A DNA stretch of 64,000 nt from Halorientalis regularis (GTDB taxonomy: Archaea > Halobacteriota > Halobacteria > Halobacteriales > Haloarculaceae): contig NZ_JALJCL010000001.1 in NCBI RefSeq assembly GCF_023698535.1, positions 124,001 to 188,000 of the forward strand, written 5' to 3'. A program made the translations under genes and the position numbers. Positions 9,072 through 18,845 of the stretch are shown in pieces. The notes beneath the pieces were generated by a model, which had not been told where the DNA came from, searched no databases, and saw nothing but the letters and a program-made list of their open reading frames with translations. The stretch's first letter is position 1, and every line of letters begins with the position of its first letter.

Positions 9072-9989
9072 ATGCAGGACAAACGCGTAGTCGTCACGGG
9101 GGGTGCGGGGTTCATCGGCTCGAACCTCGCGAACCATCTGGCTACCGACAACGAGGTCATCGCGCTCGACGACGGCTATCTCGGAACGCCCGAGAACCTG
9201 GACGCAGGCGTCGAATTCGTCGATGCCAGCGTCCTCGACGACGATCTGCCCGTCGACGTGGACGTGGTCTTTCACCTCGCCGCGCTCTCCTCGCTCCAGA
9301 TGCACGAGGACGACCCACAGCGCGGTGCCCGCGTCAACGTCGAGGGGTTCGTCAACACCGTCGAACAGGCGCGGGGGGCGGGCTGTGAGACGGTCGTCTA
9401 CGCGACGACCTCCTCGATCTACGGTTCCCGAACCGAACCCTCGCCGGAGGACATGCCCGTGAGCGTCAACACCGGGTACGAGGCCTCCAAACTCGGCCGC
9501 GAGCGCTACGGGGAGTACTTCGCCAATTACCACGACATGAACGTCGCCGGCCTGCGATTCTTCTCGGTCTACCAGGGGTACGGCGGCGCGGAGGAACACA
9601 AAGGCGAGTACGCCAACGTCATCGCGCAGTTCGCCGACGATATGGCCAGCGGCGAGTCGCCGGTGCTGTACGGCGACGGGGAGCAAACCCGCGACTTCAC
9701 GCACGTCGACGACATCGTTCGGGGCATCGAACTGACCGCCGACCACGAACTCACCGGCATCTACAATCTCGGCACCGGCGAGGCGTACTCGTTCAACACC
9801 GTCGTCGAGATGCTCAACGACGAACTGGGGACCGACATCGACCCGGAGTACGTCGAGAACCCGATCCCCGAGGACGTGTACGTCCACGACACCTGCGCGG
9901 ACTACTCGAAGATCAACGACGCGACGGGCTGGGAACCCCAGATCTCCTTCGAGGAGGGTATCGCGCAGGTCTGTGCACAGTACCAGTAG
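9072..9989 (+). CDS. NAD-dependent epimerase/dehydratase (UDP-glucose 4-epimerase-like)
   Basis: The 305-residue extended short-chain dehydrogenase acts on nucleotide sugars for glycan synthesis. The NAD site GGAGFIGSNLA starts at residue 8. The catalytic residues are in TTSSIYG and the YEASK motif, and RDFTHVDDIVRG is the typical sugar-nucleotide loop. The start at 9072 (MQDKRVVVTG) gives the family N-terminus. Epimerase, dehydratase or decarboxylase activity cannot be separated from sequence alone. Confidence 0.9.
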   Translation: MQDKRVVVTGGAGFIGSNLANHLATDNEVIALDDGYLGTPENLDAGVEFVDASVLDDDLPVDVDVVFHLAALSSLQMHEDDPQRGARVNVEGFVNTVEQARGAGCETVVYATTSSIYGSRTEPSPEDMPVSVNTGYEASKLGRERYGEYFANYHDMNVAGLRFFSVYQGYGGAEEHKGEYANVIAQFADDMASGESPVLYGDGEQTRDFTHVDDIVRGIELTADHELTGIYNLGTGEAYSFNTVVEMLNDELGTDIDPEYVENPIPEDVYVHDTCADYSKINDATGWEPQISFEEGIAQVCAQYQ

Positions 9990-10019
9990 TTTTGTCGATC
10001 CGCGAGAGTGGTCGAGGTG

Positions 10020-10940
10020 ATGGATCGGAACGTGCGGATCATCGGCGTCCCGATGGACCTCGGGGCGGACCGACGTGGCGTCGACATGGGCCCCTCGGCC
10101 ATCCGCTACGCGGGCCTGGCCGAAGAGATCGAGGGCCTGGACGTGACCTGTACCGACTGGGGTGACGTACACGTCCCGCGACCCGAGGGGACCGACCCCG
10201 ATAGCGGGGCCCCGGCGTCGGGCGACGCGAAGTTCCTCGGCGAGACGGAGACTGTTTGTACTCGGCTCGCACACGAGGTCGACGACGCCGTGGCCGGTGG
10301 TGACTTCCCCCTGGTTCTGGGCGGTGACCACTCGATCGCCATCGGTACCGCGAGCGGTGTCTCGCGCGAGGCTGAGACGGGGTTCGTCTGGTTCGACGCC
10401 CACGGCGACTTCAACACACCGGCGACGACATCCAGTGGCAACGTCCACGGGATGAGCCTCGCCGCCGTCCTCGGGAAGGGCTCGTTCGCCGACACCGACT
10501 GGGCTCCCGCGCCGAACGTCTCCGAGGAGAACGTCGCGCTGGTCGGCCTCCGGAGCATCGACGAGGCCGAGCGGCCGAACATCCGCGACAGCGACGTGAC
10601 CGCCTACAGCATGACCGACATCGACGCCCGCGGCGTCACCGAGGTCGTCGGCGAAGCGCTCGACATCGCCACCGACGGCACCGACGGCGTCCACGTCAGC
10701 CTCGATCTGGACTGGCTCGACCCCACCGAAGCGCCCGGCGTGGGGACCCCCGAACGCGGCGGCGTCTCCTACCGCGAAGCCCACGCCGCCATGGAGATCA
10801 TCGCCGAACGCGCCGCCGAACCTGGCCGACTGGCGAGCATGGAACTCGTCGAGGTCAACCCCATCCTCGACCGGCACAACCGGACCGCCGAACTCGCCGT
10901 CGAACTCGCCACGAGCGCGCTCGGGAAGGTCATCCTGTAA
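10020..10940 (+). CDS. Arginase / ureohydrolase family protein
   Basis: The 306-residue Mn-dependent ureohydrolase opens with RIIGVPMDLGADRRGVD, as arginases of the RocF type do. Manganese ligands are visible in GGDHSIAIG, FDAHGDFN and SLDLDWLDP. A likely role is arginine to ornithine plus urea; agmatinase is the main alternative. The ATG at 10020 was chosen over a GTG four codons upstream. PAP2 phosphatase begins two bases after the stop, so they may share a transcript although the functions are not obviously linked. Confidence 0.88.
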   Translation: MDRNVRIIGVPMDLGADRRGVDMGPSAIRYAGLAEEIEGLDVTCTDWGDVHVPRPEGTDPDSGAPASGDAKFLGETETVCTRLAHEVDDAVAGGDFPLVLGGDHSIAIGTASGVSREAETGFVWFDAHGDFNTPATTSSGNVHGMSLAAVLGKGSFADTDWAPAPNVSEENVALVGLRSIDEAERPNIRDSDVTAYSMTDIDARGVTEVVGEALDIATDGTDGVHVSLDLDWLDPTEAPGVGTPERGGVSYREAHAAMEIIAERAAEPGRLASMELVEVNPILDRHNRTAELAVELATSALGKVIL

Positions 10941-10941
10941 C

Positions 10942-11844
10942 ATGCACGCCGGAATCGGGCGCGGCGTCGGCGTCACGGAGTTCCTGCACGGCGGGGCCGA
11001 CGTGGCCGCCATCGCGCTGTTCGCTCTCCTCACGCAACTCGGGGACGTGTGGTTCCTGTTCGCCCTCGGGAGCGCGCTCTACGTCGCCGGGACGGTCCTC
11101 CCCGGTTCGAGCGTCGACAGGCGGCGCGGGCTGTTCGTCCTCGCGCTCGTGTTCGCCTACGTCGCGCTGGTCGGCGCGGTCAAGGCCGTCTTCGGCCTCC
11201 CGCGACCGCCCGGTGCCGCCGACGCGCCCGCGGTGGCGTGGCTCCCGTCCGTGCTGGCCGCGGTCTTCGAGAGCGCAGCCACCGGCACCGGGCCGGGGTT
11301 CCCCAGCGGCCACGCGCTCGGGACGACGATGGTCTGGGGCGGGACGGCGCTGGTCCACGACGGCCTGTGCGACCGCGTGCGCTTCGGCGTCGCGGGGGTC
11401 GTCGTCGCGGTCGTCGCGACTTCGCGACTCGTCCTCGGGGTCCACTACACCGTGGACGTGCTCGCTGGAGTCGGTCTCGGTCTCGCGGTGCTGTGGGTCT
11501 GTTACCGGCTCGCGGCGGGGGGTGTCGCCCCCGGTCGCGTCCTCGCCGTCGCGGTCGCGGCGGGGGCCGCCGGGCTCGTCCTCGACGGCTCCGGCGAGAG
11601 CGTGGCCGCGGCCGGGGCGGCCGTCGGCGCGTGGCTCGCGTGGCGGGCCGTCGCCGACGCCACGCCGGACCGGTCCGCGACCCGCCGGGCGACCCTCGTC
11701 GGCGCGCTCGTCTTGATCCCGGTCGGCGGCCTGTTCGGCGCGCTGTACGTCCTCGGCCCGCCCGCGCCGATCGCGTTCGCCGGAGCCGCGGTCGCGGGCG
11801 GCGGCGTCGTCGCGGCCCCCGCGCTGGGCGATCGGCTGACCTGA
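10942..11844 (+). CDS. PAP2-family membrane phosphatase
   Basis: The 300-residue integral membrane phosphatase has the three PAP2 motifs: KAVFGLPRP near residue 80, PSGH near 121, and SRLVLGVHYTVD near 158 with the catalytic histidine. It probably removes phosphate from a lipid or isoprenoid pyrophosphate at the outer face of the membrane. About eight hydrophobic helices are visible, more than the six-helix core, with the extra ones at the C-terminus. The exact substrate is unknown. Confidence 0.88.
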   Translation: MHAGIGRGVGVTEFLHGGADVAAIALFALLTQLGDVWFLFALGSALYVAGTVLPGSSVDRRRGLFVLALVFAYVALVGAVKAVFGLPRPPGAADAPAVAWLPSVLAAVFESAATGTGPGFPSGHALGTTMVWGGTALVHDGLCDRVRFGVAGVVVAVVATSRLVLGVHYTVDVLAGVGLGLAVLWVCYRLAAGGVAPGRVLAVAVAAGAAGLVLDGSGESVAAAGAAVGAWLAWRAVADATPDRSATRRATLVGALVLIPVGGLFGALYVLGPPAPIAFAGAAVAGGGVVAAPALGDRLT

Positions 11845-11885
11845 GCCCGGGAAAACCACTTATCGACGGTGGCCGACCTGGACCC

Positions 11886-12677
11886 ATGGACTTCGACGGC
11901 AAGCGGCTGATCGACCTGAGCGTCGGCCTCGAACCGGGCGTCGACAGCGAGCCGTTCCCGCCCGAGATCGCGTACATGGACCACGAGGCGGGCGCGGACC
12001 GGCTCGCGGAGAACCTCCGCGAGCTGGGCCACGACGTCCACGGCGATGACTTCCCCGACGGACAGGGGCTCGCGTGGGAGGAGATCACGGCGATCCCCCA
12101 CGCCGGCACCCACCTCGACGCGCCGTGGCACTACGGCCCGGAGTGTGAGGGCGACCCCGCCAGGACCGTCGACGAGATCCCGCTGGAGTGGTGCTGTGGG
12201 AACGCCGTCGTCCTCGATTTCACCGATCTCGACGCGGGCGCGGAGATCACGCCCGAGATGATCGACGCGCGCCTCGACGACCTCGGCCACGACCTCTCGG
12301 CGGGCGAACTGGTCTTCGTCGAGACCGGCGCGGACGAGCTGTGGGGCGAGCCGGAGTACCTGACCGAGTTCCCCGGCATGGGCGCGGCGGCGACGAAACA
12401 CCTCGTCGAACAGGGCGTGAAAGTCATCGGGACCGACGCGTACGGCTTCGACAAGCCCTTCGACGAGATGGGGCGGCGCTACGTCGAAAGCGGCGACGAG
12501 GCCGAACTCTGGCCCGCGCACTTCGCCGGCCGGGAGGTCGAGTACTGCCAAATCGAGAAGATGGCGAACCTGGACGACCTCCCCCGCCGGACCGACGTGC
12601 CCGTCGTCACCTTCCCGGTGAAGATCGAGGACGCCAGCGCCGGGTGGGTGCGGCCCGTTGCGATGGTCGAGGCGTGA
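11886..12677 (+). CDS. Cyclase-family hydrolase (kynurenine formamidase-like)
   Basis: The 263-residue metal-dependent hydrolase carries the family signature HAGTHLDAPWH near residue 67. The second part of the metal site, an FVETG-type segment followed by GTDAYGFDKP, is present. Family members act as kynurenine formamidase, isatin hydrolase or polyketide cyclases. No tryptophan catabolism genes lie nearby, so the substrate is unassigned. The start at 11886 gives MDFDGKRLIDLSV, the usual beginning. A TATC-containing stretch about 25 bases upstream may be its promoter. Confidence 0.85.
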   Translation: MDFDGKRLIDLSVGLEPGVDSEPFPPEIAYMDHEAGADRLAENLRELGHDVHGDDFPDGQGLAWEEITAIPHAGTHLDAPWHYGPECEGDPARTVDEIPLEWCCGNAVVLDFTDLDAGAEITPEMIDARLDDLGHDLSAGELVFVETGADELWGEPEYLTEFPGMGAAATKHLVEQGVKVIGTDAYGFDKPFDEMGRRYVESGDEAELWPAHFAGREVEYCQIEKMANLDDLPRRTDVPVVTFPVKIEDASAGWVRPVAMVEA

Positions 12678-12689
12678 GTCGGCGAGGGG

Positions 12690-13286
12690 TCAGTCGTCCG
12701 CGGGCGCGACCGGTTCGCCGTGTTCGATGTCGGTGCCGAGCATGTCGAGGAACTCCGAGAGCCACTCGACGTGGTCGCTCCAGTCCTGCCCGGTGACGAG
12801 GTTCCGGTCCCGTGTCACCCCGTCGACCCACGAACAGCCCGCGGCTTCGACCTCGGCCCGGACGGCAGGATAGGTCGTCATCGCGTAGCCGTCCAGCACG
12901 TCCGCGGCGGCCAGGATCTGTGGCCCGTGACACAGCGCCGCGACGGGTTTGCCGGCCTCGAAGAAGTGCTGGACCGCCTCGATGACTTCCTCGTGTGTGC
13001 GCAGGTACTCGGGTGCCCGACCGCCGGGAACGACCAGCGCGTCGTAGTCGGCGGGGTCGATGGCGGCCATCGTCTCCGTCACCGCGAAGTCGTGCCCCCG
13101 GGCTTCCATGTAGGTCTGATCGCCACGGAAGTCGTGGATCGCCGTCTTGCACGTGTCGCCCGCTTCCTTGTCCGGACAGACCGCGTCGACCTCGTGGCCG
13201 ACCGCCTGGAGCGCCTGGAACGGCACCATCGTCTCGTAGTCTTCCCCGAAGTCGCCGACGATCATGAGGATCTGCTTGCCAGTCAT
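12690..13286 (-). CDS. DJ-1/PfpI family protein
   Basis: The 198-residue class I glutamine-amidotransferase-like protein has the nucleophile elbow ALCHGPQ (cysteine near residue 115). An upstream glutamate is in FGEDYE, as in DJ-1/PfpI proteins. Members are deglycases, chaperones or intracellular proteases, so the activity cannot be stated. The start at 13286 gives MTGKQILMIVGDF; the longer open frame is arginine-rich and unlike the family. It is convergent with the cyclase-family gene. Confidence 0.88.
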   Translation of the reverse strand: MTGKQILMIVGDFGEDYETMVPFQALQAVGHEVDAVCPDKEAGDTCKTAIHDFRGDQTYMEARGHDFAVTETMAAIDPADYDALVVPGGRAPEYLRTHEEVIEAVQHFFEAGKPVAALCHGPQILAAADVLDGYAMTTYPAVRAEVEAAGCSWVDGVTRDRNLVTGQDWSDHVEWLSEFLDMLGTDIEHGEPVAPADD

Positions 13287-13375
13287 AATGGATCCGTGTC
13301 CGGCTGGAACACGGGATGTGCTAACGGACGGCACAAGCATAAACCTAGCCGGCAGGGAGACGGTCGGGAACGGCC

Positions 13376-14161
13376 TCAGCCCAGCAGGTCGGGCACGTCG
13401 CCGATGGTCTCGAGGACGTGATCGGGCGTCACGTCGGCGTCGGCCACGTCGTCGCGGTCGGCGGCCCCGGTCAGCACGAGGGCGGTCGTCATCCCGGCGC
13501 GTTCGCCCATCGCGATGTCGGTGTCGAGGCGGTCGCCGACGAGCAGGCACTCGCCGGGCGAGACGCCGAGGGACTCCCTGACTGCGTCGATAGCTTCCGG
13601 GGAGGGCTTGCCCATCACGCGGTCCGGCTCGCGGTCGGCGACGGCCGCGACCGCGCCGATGATCGCACCCGAGCCCGGGACCGAGCGGCCGCCCGAGGCC
13701 GGGACGGTCCGGTCGGGGTCAGAGCCGACGAAGACCGTCGTCGGGTCGTCCAGCGCGCGGAGGCCGTCGGTCATGTCGTCGTAGTCGAATTCGCGGTCCC
13801 AGGAGGCGACGACCACGTCGGCGGCGGTCGGGTCGTCGATCAGGGAGACACCGGCGTCGGCCAACTGGTCGCGCAGGCCCGGCGATCCGATCAGGAAACA
13901 GTCGTCGCCGGCGTGTTCCGCGACGAGGTAGTCGGTCGTGACTGTCCCGGCCGAGAGGACCTCGTGTTCGTCGATTTCGACACCCATACCGGCGAGTCGG
14001 TCGACGTACTCGGCGCGGGTCTTGGTGGGGTTGTTCGAGCAACAGCACAGCGAGATATCGCGGGCCCGGACCGCGTCGACCGTCTCGGCCGCGCCGGGCA
14101 GGAGTTCGTTGCCACGGTAGACCGTCCCGTCGAGATCGAGCACCACGCCGCGATATGTCAT
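13376..14161 (-). CDS. HAD-IIA family hydrolase (NagD-like sugar phosphatase)
   Basis: The 261-residue HAD phosphatase has motif I DLDGTVYRG, motif II CSNNPTKT, motif III GKPSPEA and motif IV GDRLDTDI. The capping domain lies between motifs II and III, as in NagD and 4-nitrophenylphosphatase types. It probably dephosphorylates a small phosphorylated metabolite. It stands alone, facing the same way as PfpI but with a 90-base gap between them. Confidence 0.9.
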   Translation of the reverse strand: MTYRGVVLDLDGTVYRGNELLPGAAETVDAVRARDISLCCCSNNPTKTRAEYVDRLAGMGVEIDEHEVLSAGTVTTDYLVAEHAGDDCFLIGSPGLRDQLADAGVSLIDDPTAADVVVASWDREFDYDDMTDGLRALDDPTTVFVGSDPDRTVPASGGRSVPGSGAIIGAVAAVADREPDRVMGKPSPEAIDAVRESLGVSPGECLLVGDRLDTDIAMGERAGMTTALVLTGAADRDDVADADVTPDHVLETIGDVPDLLG

Positions 14162-14226
14162 CGTCCCAGTTCACGGACGGAATCGGCATAACGGTCGCGG
14201 TCCGGAGCGGGGCGTCGGCGGGCGGC

Positions 14227-15618
14227 TCAGGCCGGGTCGACGCCGGTCACGTCGAACCGCGCGCCGCCAGCCCCGCTCTCGCAGACGCCGACCGTCCAGC
14301 CGTGGGCGTCGGCGATCTGGTCGACGATGGCCAGGCCGAACCCGGTCCCATCCCCGGCCGTCGAGAAGCCCGTCTCGAACACCGTCTCGTAATCGTCTTT
14401 CGGGATGCCCGATCCGTCGTCGGCGACGTAGAAGGCGATGGACGCCTCGTCGTCGCTGGAGCCGTCCGCGAACGTACCAACCCGTACCGTGTCCGCACCA
14501 CCGTGGGTGGTGGCGTTGCGAAACAGGTTGCTCAGGAGTTCCTGCAGGCGCGCGTCGTCGGCCATGATCTCCGCGTCCGTCTCCACCACGAGGTCCGTGC
14601 CCTCCGCGTCGACGTACGGCCACACCTTCTTGGCGGCCGTCCCGATGGTCGTCGCCACGGGGTCGTCGACGGTGTCACCCTGCCGGGCCAGCGTCAGCAC
14701 GTCCTCGATGAGCCGCTCCATTCGGTCGTGCGAGCGCTGGATCGCGTCGAGTTCCTCCGGATTCTCGTCGAACTCCTCGGCCAGCAGTTTGGCGTTCATC
14801 GTCGCGATGTCGAGCGGGCCCTGGAGGTCGTGTGAGACCATACTCGCGAAGCGGTCGAGCCGCTCGTTCTTCCGCTTGAGTTCTTGGGCCCGCTCGGTCC
14901 GCTCGGTCACGTCGCGAGCGATCAACTGGAAGGTGTCCCGTTCGGTCCGGATGTCCACCGGGACGACGATGTTGTGGAAGTGCCGGCCGTCGATCTCGCT
15001 CTCGAAGGTCCGAGACTCGCCGGTTTCGAGTACCGCCTGCCCGGCCGCGAGCCACGACTCGCCCGTCTCGGGGAACTGCTCGGTGAGGGCGGCCCCCCGG
15101 AGCGAGTCACGGCCGACACCCGCGAGAGCCGCCATGGCGGGGTTGGCGGCGACGATCTCCCCGTCTTGTTCGACCTGTGCGACCACGTCGGGGGTGTTGT
15201 CGACGAGCAGTTCGTAGCGCTGCTGGGTCCGCTGCTGGTCGACGGCGCTCGTGATCCGGTTGGCCAGCTGCTGGTACTGCTGGTCCTCGACGACTTCGAG
15301 TTTGAGGATGTAGTCGTCGACGCCCGCGGAGATGGCCTCGCTGGCGATCTCCTCGGTTCCGCGACCGGTCAGCAGGATGAACGGTATGTCCCCATGTTCG
15401 GCCCCGACCATCTCCATCAGCTCCAGACCGTTCGGGCCGGGCATCTCGTAGTCGCTGACGATGCAGTCGATCTCGGCGTCGGCCAGCACGTCCATCGCCT
15501 CGTCGGCACCGGTCGCCCGGTGGGACTCCATGCCGTGCTCCTCCGAGAGAGTCTCGGCGGTCATCTCGGCGAAGAACTCGCTGTCGTCGACGACCAGCAC
15601 ACGAATATCGTCAGTCAT
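14227..15618 (-). CDS. Response-regulator receiver / PAS / histidine kinase fusion
   Basis: The 463-residue soluble signalling kinase has a receiver domain at about residues 5-120 with phosphoacceptor Asp56 in VSDYEMPG. A PAS domain follows at about 133-245, then a HisKA segment with His263 in MVSHDLQGPLD, and a HATPase domain with LLSNLFRNA and DDGSGIP. No membrane segment is present, so it senses internally or through partners. The receiver-first order is common in haloarchaea. Start ATG 15618 (MTDDIRVLVV) sits just before the receiver fold. No dedicated output regulator is adjacent. Confidence 0.9.
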   Translation of the reverse strand: MTDDIRVLVVDDSEFFAEMTAETLSEEHGMESHRATGADEAMDVLADAEIDCIVSDYEMPGPNGLELMEMVGAEHGDIPFILLTGRGTEEIASEAISAGVDDYILKLEVVEDQQYQQLANRITSAVDQQRTQQRYELLVDNTPDVVAQVEQDGEIVAANPAMAALAGVGRDSLRGAALTEQFPETGESWLAAGQAVLETGESRTFESEIDGRHFHNIVVPVDIRTERDTFQLIARDVTERTERAQELKRKNERLDRFASMVSHDLQGPLDIATMNAKLLAEEFDENPEELDAIQRSHDRMERLIEDVLTLARQGDTVDDPVATTIGTAAKKVWPYVDAEGTDLVVETDAEIMADDARLQELLSNLFRNATTHGGADTVRVGTFADGSSDDEASIAFYVADDGSGIPKDDYETVFETGFSTAGDGTGFGLAIVDQIADAHGWTVGVCESGAGGARFDVTGVDPA

Positions 15619-15729
15619 GGCTCGGCTCCTCCGTGAGAAGACGACACACATAGCGCGAGACGACGGACAGACTGGCCATACGTACTACTCACAACAAATT
15701 CGTCCACTGTCAAATATCCTCGGGCGATT

Positions 15730-17139
15730 TTAGCCCCGAAGCCGCCGCTCCCACCGCGGTCCGGCCCGTCGCTGGAGAGCGATGCCGACGACGGCGGCGA
15801 CCGCCGCGAGCGCGACCGCGGCGACGGTCGCCCCCGGCCCGAACGCGGGTTCGACCAGCGCCGCCACCAGCAAGGGCATGGCGACCACCGACAGCGCCGC
15901 CCCGAAGGCCAGGAACCGGGGCGTGTCGAACAGGAGTTCCGTCGGCGAGAGTCCAGCGACGAACGCCGTCACGCCGAAGACGTACACCGACAGCAGTGGG
16001 AGGACGACGAGGCCCGGGACCAGCGCCACCGGGTCGTACCAGACCGCCGCGATGGCGAGGGAGACGAGGCCAGTCGGCACCGAGAGCAGGAGATACGCCC
16101 GTCGTTTCGCGGCGAAGACGGTCGCGACCGACACCGGATACCGCAGGTACTCGTCGGCGCTGTCGAACTGCGTCACCCAGCTGTAGGTGGTGAACGACCC
16201 CAGACCGAGCAGGGTGCCGAACGCCACCCCGGGCGCGGGCTGGAGCCCCGTGGCGGCCGTGATCTGTTTCAGGAGCAGGGCCGTCACGGCGAACAGGACA
16301 CCCATCGAGAACAGGACCTTCCAGACGGAGCCACTGGAGCGGCTCACCTCCAGCAGGGCCCGCGTCGTCAGGCCGTCGTCGTCCCGGAGCCACGACTCGA
16401 GGGTCGTAAACCGCTCGCTGGCCGTTCGATAGGCCCCGCTATCGGCCGGGCGGAACAGGACGGGACCCAGGACGCCGAAGACCGCGACGGGGGCGAACCC
16501 GCGGACCGCCGCCAGCGCCGAGGGGGCCCGGTAGAGCGCGTACGGCGTGTACGCCAGCGCGTCGATGCCCGGCCAGAGAACGGCGGCGACCACGAGCGCG
16601 ACCGGGACGACGACCAGCCAGCGGCTCCGGGTCGCCGCGCCCGCCAGCGTCAGCGAGAGCGTCACGCCCAGCGCGAACGCCCCCATCAGCGTCAGCCACA
16701 GCAGGGCGATCCGATCCGGGGCGTTACCCGCGTCGAGCGCCGTCGGCACCGCCGCGATGCCAATAGGAGCGATGAAGAAGCCGGTGTAGTAGACCAGGTC
16801 CTTCCAGAGGAAGACGGCGAGCAGGCGATTCCACGACACCGGGAGCGTTCGGGCCGAGAACACGAGCAGCGTCACGTCGCCCAGCGCGTCACGTAGTGCG
16901 TCCCGCCCCACGAGACCGATGGTCCCGACCTGGAGGCCGAAGAAAAAGAGCAGGCCGTGCAGGCCGGCGACGATCGCGCCGAAGTCCGTGCCCGTATAGG
17001 AGAGCAACGCGAATCCGCCGGCCGAGAGGACGGCGACGGCCACGGGGAAGGCGGCGAACCGCCGGCCGCCAAAGAGGTGTTCGTGGAGTCGCCACTCCTC
17101 GCGAAGCATCCGCCGGAACAGGTCGGTCGTGAGCGACAT
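15730..17139 (-). CDS. ABC transporter permease
   Basis: The 469-residue protein has about ten hydrophobic helices arranged in two halves, each opened by a longer cytoplasmic stretch. It is the membrane partner of the ATP-binding protein encoded two bases upstream. No substrate-binding protein is near, so export or membrane remodelling is more likely than import. The substrate is unknown. Confidence 0.82.
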   Translation of the reverse strand: MSLTTDLFRRMLREEWRLHEHLFGGRRFAAFPVAVAVLSAGGFALLSYTGTDFGAIVAGLHGLLFFFGLQVGTIGLVGRDALRDALGDVTLLVFSARTLPVSWNRLLAVFLWKDLVYYTGFFIAPIGIAAVPTALDAGNAPDRIALLWLTLMGAFALGVTLSLTLAGAATRSRWLVVVPVALVVAAVLWPGIDALAYTPYALYRAPSALAAVRGFAPVAVFGVLGPVLFRPADSGAYRTASERFTTLESWLRDDDGLTTRALLEVSRSSGSVWKVLFSMGVLFAVTALLLKQITAATGLQPAPGVAFGTLLGLGSFTTYSWVTQFDSADEYLRYPVSVATVFAAKRRAYLLLSVPTGLVSLAIAAVWYDPVALVPGLVVLPLLSVYVFGVTAFVAGLSPTELLFDTPRFLAFGAALSVVAMPLLVAALVEPAFGPGATVAAVALAAVAAVVGIALQRRAGPRWERRLRG

Positions 17140-17141
17140 CG

Positions 17142-17879
17142 TCAGTGCTGGGCCGGCCCGGCCGGCGTGTCGGCGTCGTTCACTTCCGTCCGGAACACGT
17201 CGAGCAGGCGCTCGCCCTCGCCCAGTTCGCGGGGGTCACGCTCGGCCACGAGGCGGCCGTCGCTGACGATGGCGACCCGCGTACAGAGTTCTTCGGCCAC
17301 CTCGATGAAATGCGTCGAGAGAAAGACCGTATTCCCGCGCTCGACGTACTCCCGGAAGTGGCCCTTGATCTGTTCTTGCATCAGCGGATCGAGGTTGACC
17401 AGTGGCTCGTCGATGAACACGAGGTCGGGTTCGTGGACGAACGCGGCCGCGAGCATGACCCGCTGGCGTTCCCCCTCCGAGAGGTCAGTCGAGAGCGTGT
17501 CGAGCAGGCCGGCGAACTCGAAGCGCTCGGCCCACTCGTCGATGCGAGCGGTCACGTCGTCGAGGTCCCGGACGCTCCCGACGAACTCCAGATACTCCCG
17601 GGGCGTCAGAAAGCTCGGCGGGTCCTCGCGTTCGGGGAGGATGCCGACCGACCCCCGGACTGCGAGTGGATCCGTCACCGGATCGTGACCCAGAACCGAG
17701 GCCGTGCCCGAGGTGGGTTCCAGTTGCCCGGTCAGGATCTCGATGGTGGTAGTCTTTCCCGAGCCGTTCGGACCCAGCAGGGCGAACAGTTCGCCGTCGG
17801 GGACGGTCAGTGAGAGGTCGACCAGCGCCGACACGTCGCCGTAGCGCTTGGTCAACTCCTCCGTCTCGATGGCGGTCAT
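17142..17879 (-). CDS. ABC transporter ATP-binding protein
   Basis: The 245-residue ABC ATPase has Walker A GPNGSGKTT, signature LSEGERQRV (an E replaces the second G of LSGGQ), Walker B LVFIDEP and a switch histidine in LSTHF. It pairs with the permease that follows after two bases. ATG 17879 (MTAIETEELTKRY) gives the normal N-terminus; the ATG 23 codons upstream only adds unrelated sequence. The subfamily is that of CcmA-like drug/lipid exporters. Confidence 0.9.
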   Translation of the reverse strand: MTAIETEELTKRYGDVSALVDLSLTVPDGELFALLGPNGSGKTTTIEILTGQLEPTSGTASVLGHDPVTDPLAVRGSVGILPEREDPPSFLTPREYLEFVGSVRDLDDVTARIDEWAERFEFAGLLDTLSTDLSEGERQRVMLAAAFVHEPDLVFIDEPLVNLDPLMQEQIKGHFREYVERGNTVFLSTHFIEVAEELCTRVAIVSDGRLVAERDPRELGEGERLLDVFRTEVNDADTPAGPAQH

Positions 17880-18028
17880 CCCCCGAGTGGTGTCGGGCCA
17901 GTGAGAAAAGGATTGCCGGGGCTTTAGCCACTGATCTTCAATTCCCACACATCCGACGCTAAAGGGTTAGGCCGGTAGTGGGCACACCAGTTCCACAGAG
18001 TGGACCACGCGGTCCACGGGGGATCAGC

Positions 18029-18826
18029 ATGACTGACATCGACACCGATTTCGAGACGATTCGCATCGAGACGCCCGGGAACTACGTCGGCCACCTCGTG
18101 CTGGACCGGCCCGAGGACATGAACACCGTCAGCGCGACGATGCTCGAGGAACTGGACGAGGCCGTCGACGTACTCGAAGACCACGAGGGGGTCCGGGCCA
18201 TCTATATCACCGGCGAGGGGGAGAAGGCGTTCTCCGCGGGCGCGGACGTGTCCTCTAACGGCGCGATGGACAACCGCGAGGGCGTCGAACACTCCCGGTA
18301 CGGCCAGCGCGTGTTCGGCAAGTTCCGCGAGAGCGACCTGCCCGTGATCGCTGGCATCGATGGCTACGCCCTCGGCGGCGGCCTCGAACTCTCGATGTGT
18401 GCCGACCTCCGGGTCGCCAGCGAGTCCTCGGAGATGGGGCTGCCCGAGCACAACCTCGGCCTCCTGCCCGGATGGGGCGGCACCCAGCGCCTCCAGCGAC
18501 TCATCGGCGAGAGCGCCGCCAAGTACGTCGTCTTCACCGCCGAGCGCATCCCCGCCGAGCGCATGCACGAGCTCGGTTTCGTCCACGAGGTCTACGACGA
18601 CGACGAGTTCGAGGAGCAGGGGCTCGAATTCGCCGCGAACGTCGCCGGCGGCCCGCCCATCGCCCAGAAGTACACCAAACGCGCCATGCGTGAGGGGTGG
18701 GACAACATGGAGGCCGGCCTCGAACTGGAGGCCAGCGCGTTCGGTCACCTGCTCGACACCGAGGACCTGAGCGAAGGGATCACCGCCTTCGTAACCGATC
18801 AGGAACCCGAGTTCGAAGGCAAGTAA
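18029..18826 (+). CDS. Enoyl-CoA hydratase/isomerase family protein
   Basis: The 265-residue crotonase-fold enzyme probably adds water to enoyl-CoA in fatty-acid or amino-acid breakdown. The oxyanion-hole segments AFSAGADVS and GYALGGGLEL are visible. The glutamate pair typical of true hydratases can be placed at GLPEHNLGLLPGWGGTQRL. It would act with the acyl-CoA dehydrogenase (59711-60853) and thiolase (52854-54023) elsewhere in the window. Other crotonase activities cannot be excluded. Confidence 0.88.
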   Translation: MTDIDTDFETIRIETPGNYVGHLVLDRPEDMNTVSATMLEELDEAVDVLEDHEGVRAIYITGEGEKAFSAGADVSSNGAMDNREGVEHSRYGQRVFGKFRESDLPVIAGIDGYALGGGLELSMCADLRVASESSEMGLPEHNLGLLPGWGGTQRLQRLIGESAAKYVVFTAERIPAERMHELGFVHEVYDDDEFEEQGLEFAANVAGGPPIAQKYTKRAMREGWDNMEAGLELEASAFGHLLDTEDLSEGITAFVTDQEPEFEGK

Positions 18827-18845
18827 CGGGCGCGCCGCTCGGTCA

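Noticed and set aside
9057-11033. Long minus-strand open frame (658 codons) antisense to the epimerase and arginase genes
   Set aside because: It is the complement of two well-conserved genes; high GC keeps such antisense frames free of stops. The protein has no recognisable domain.
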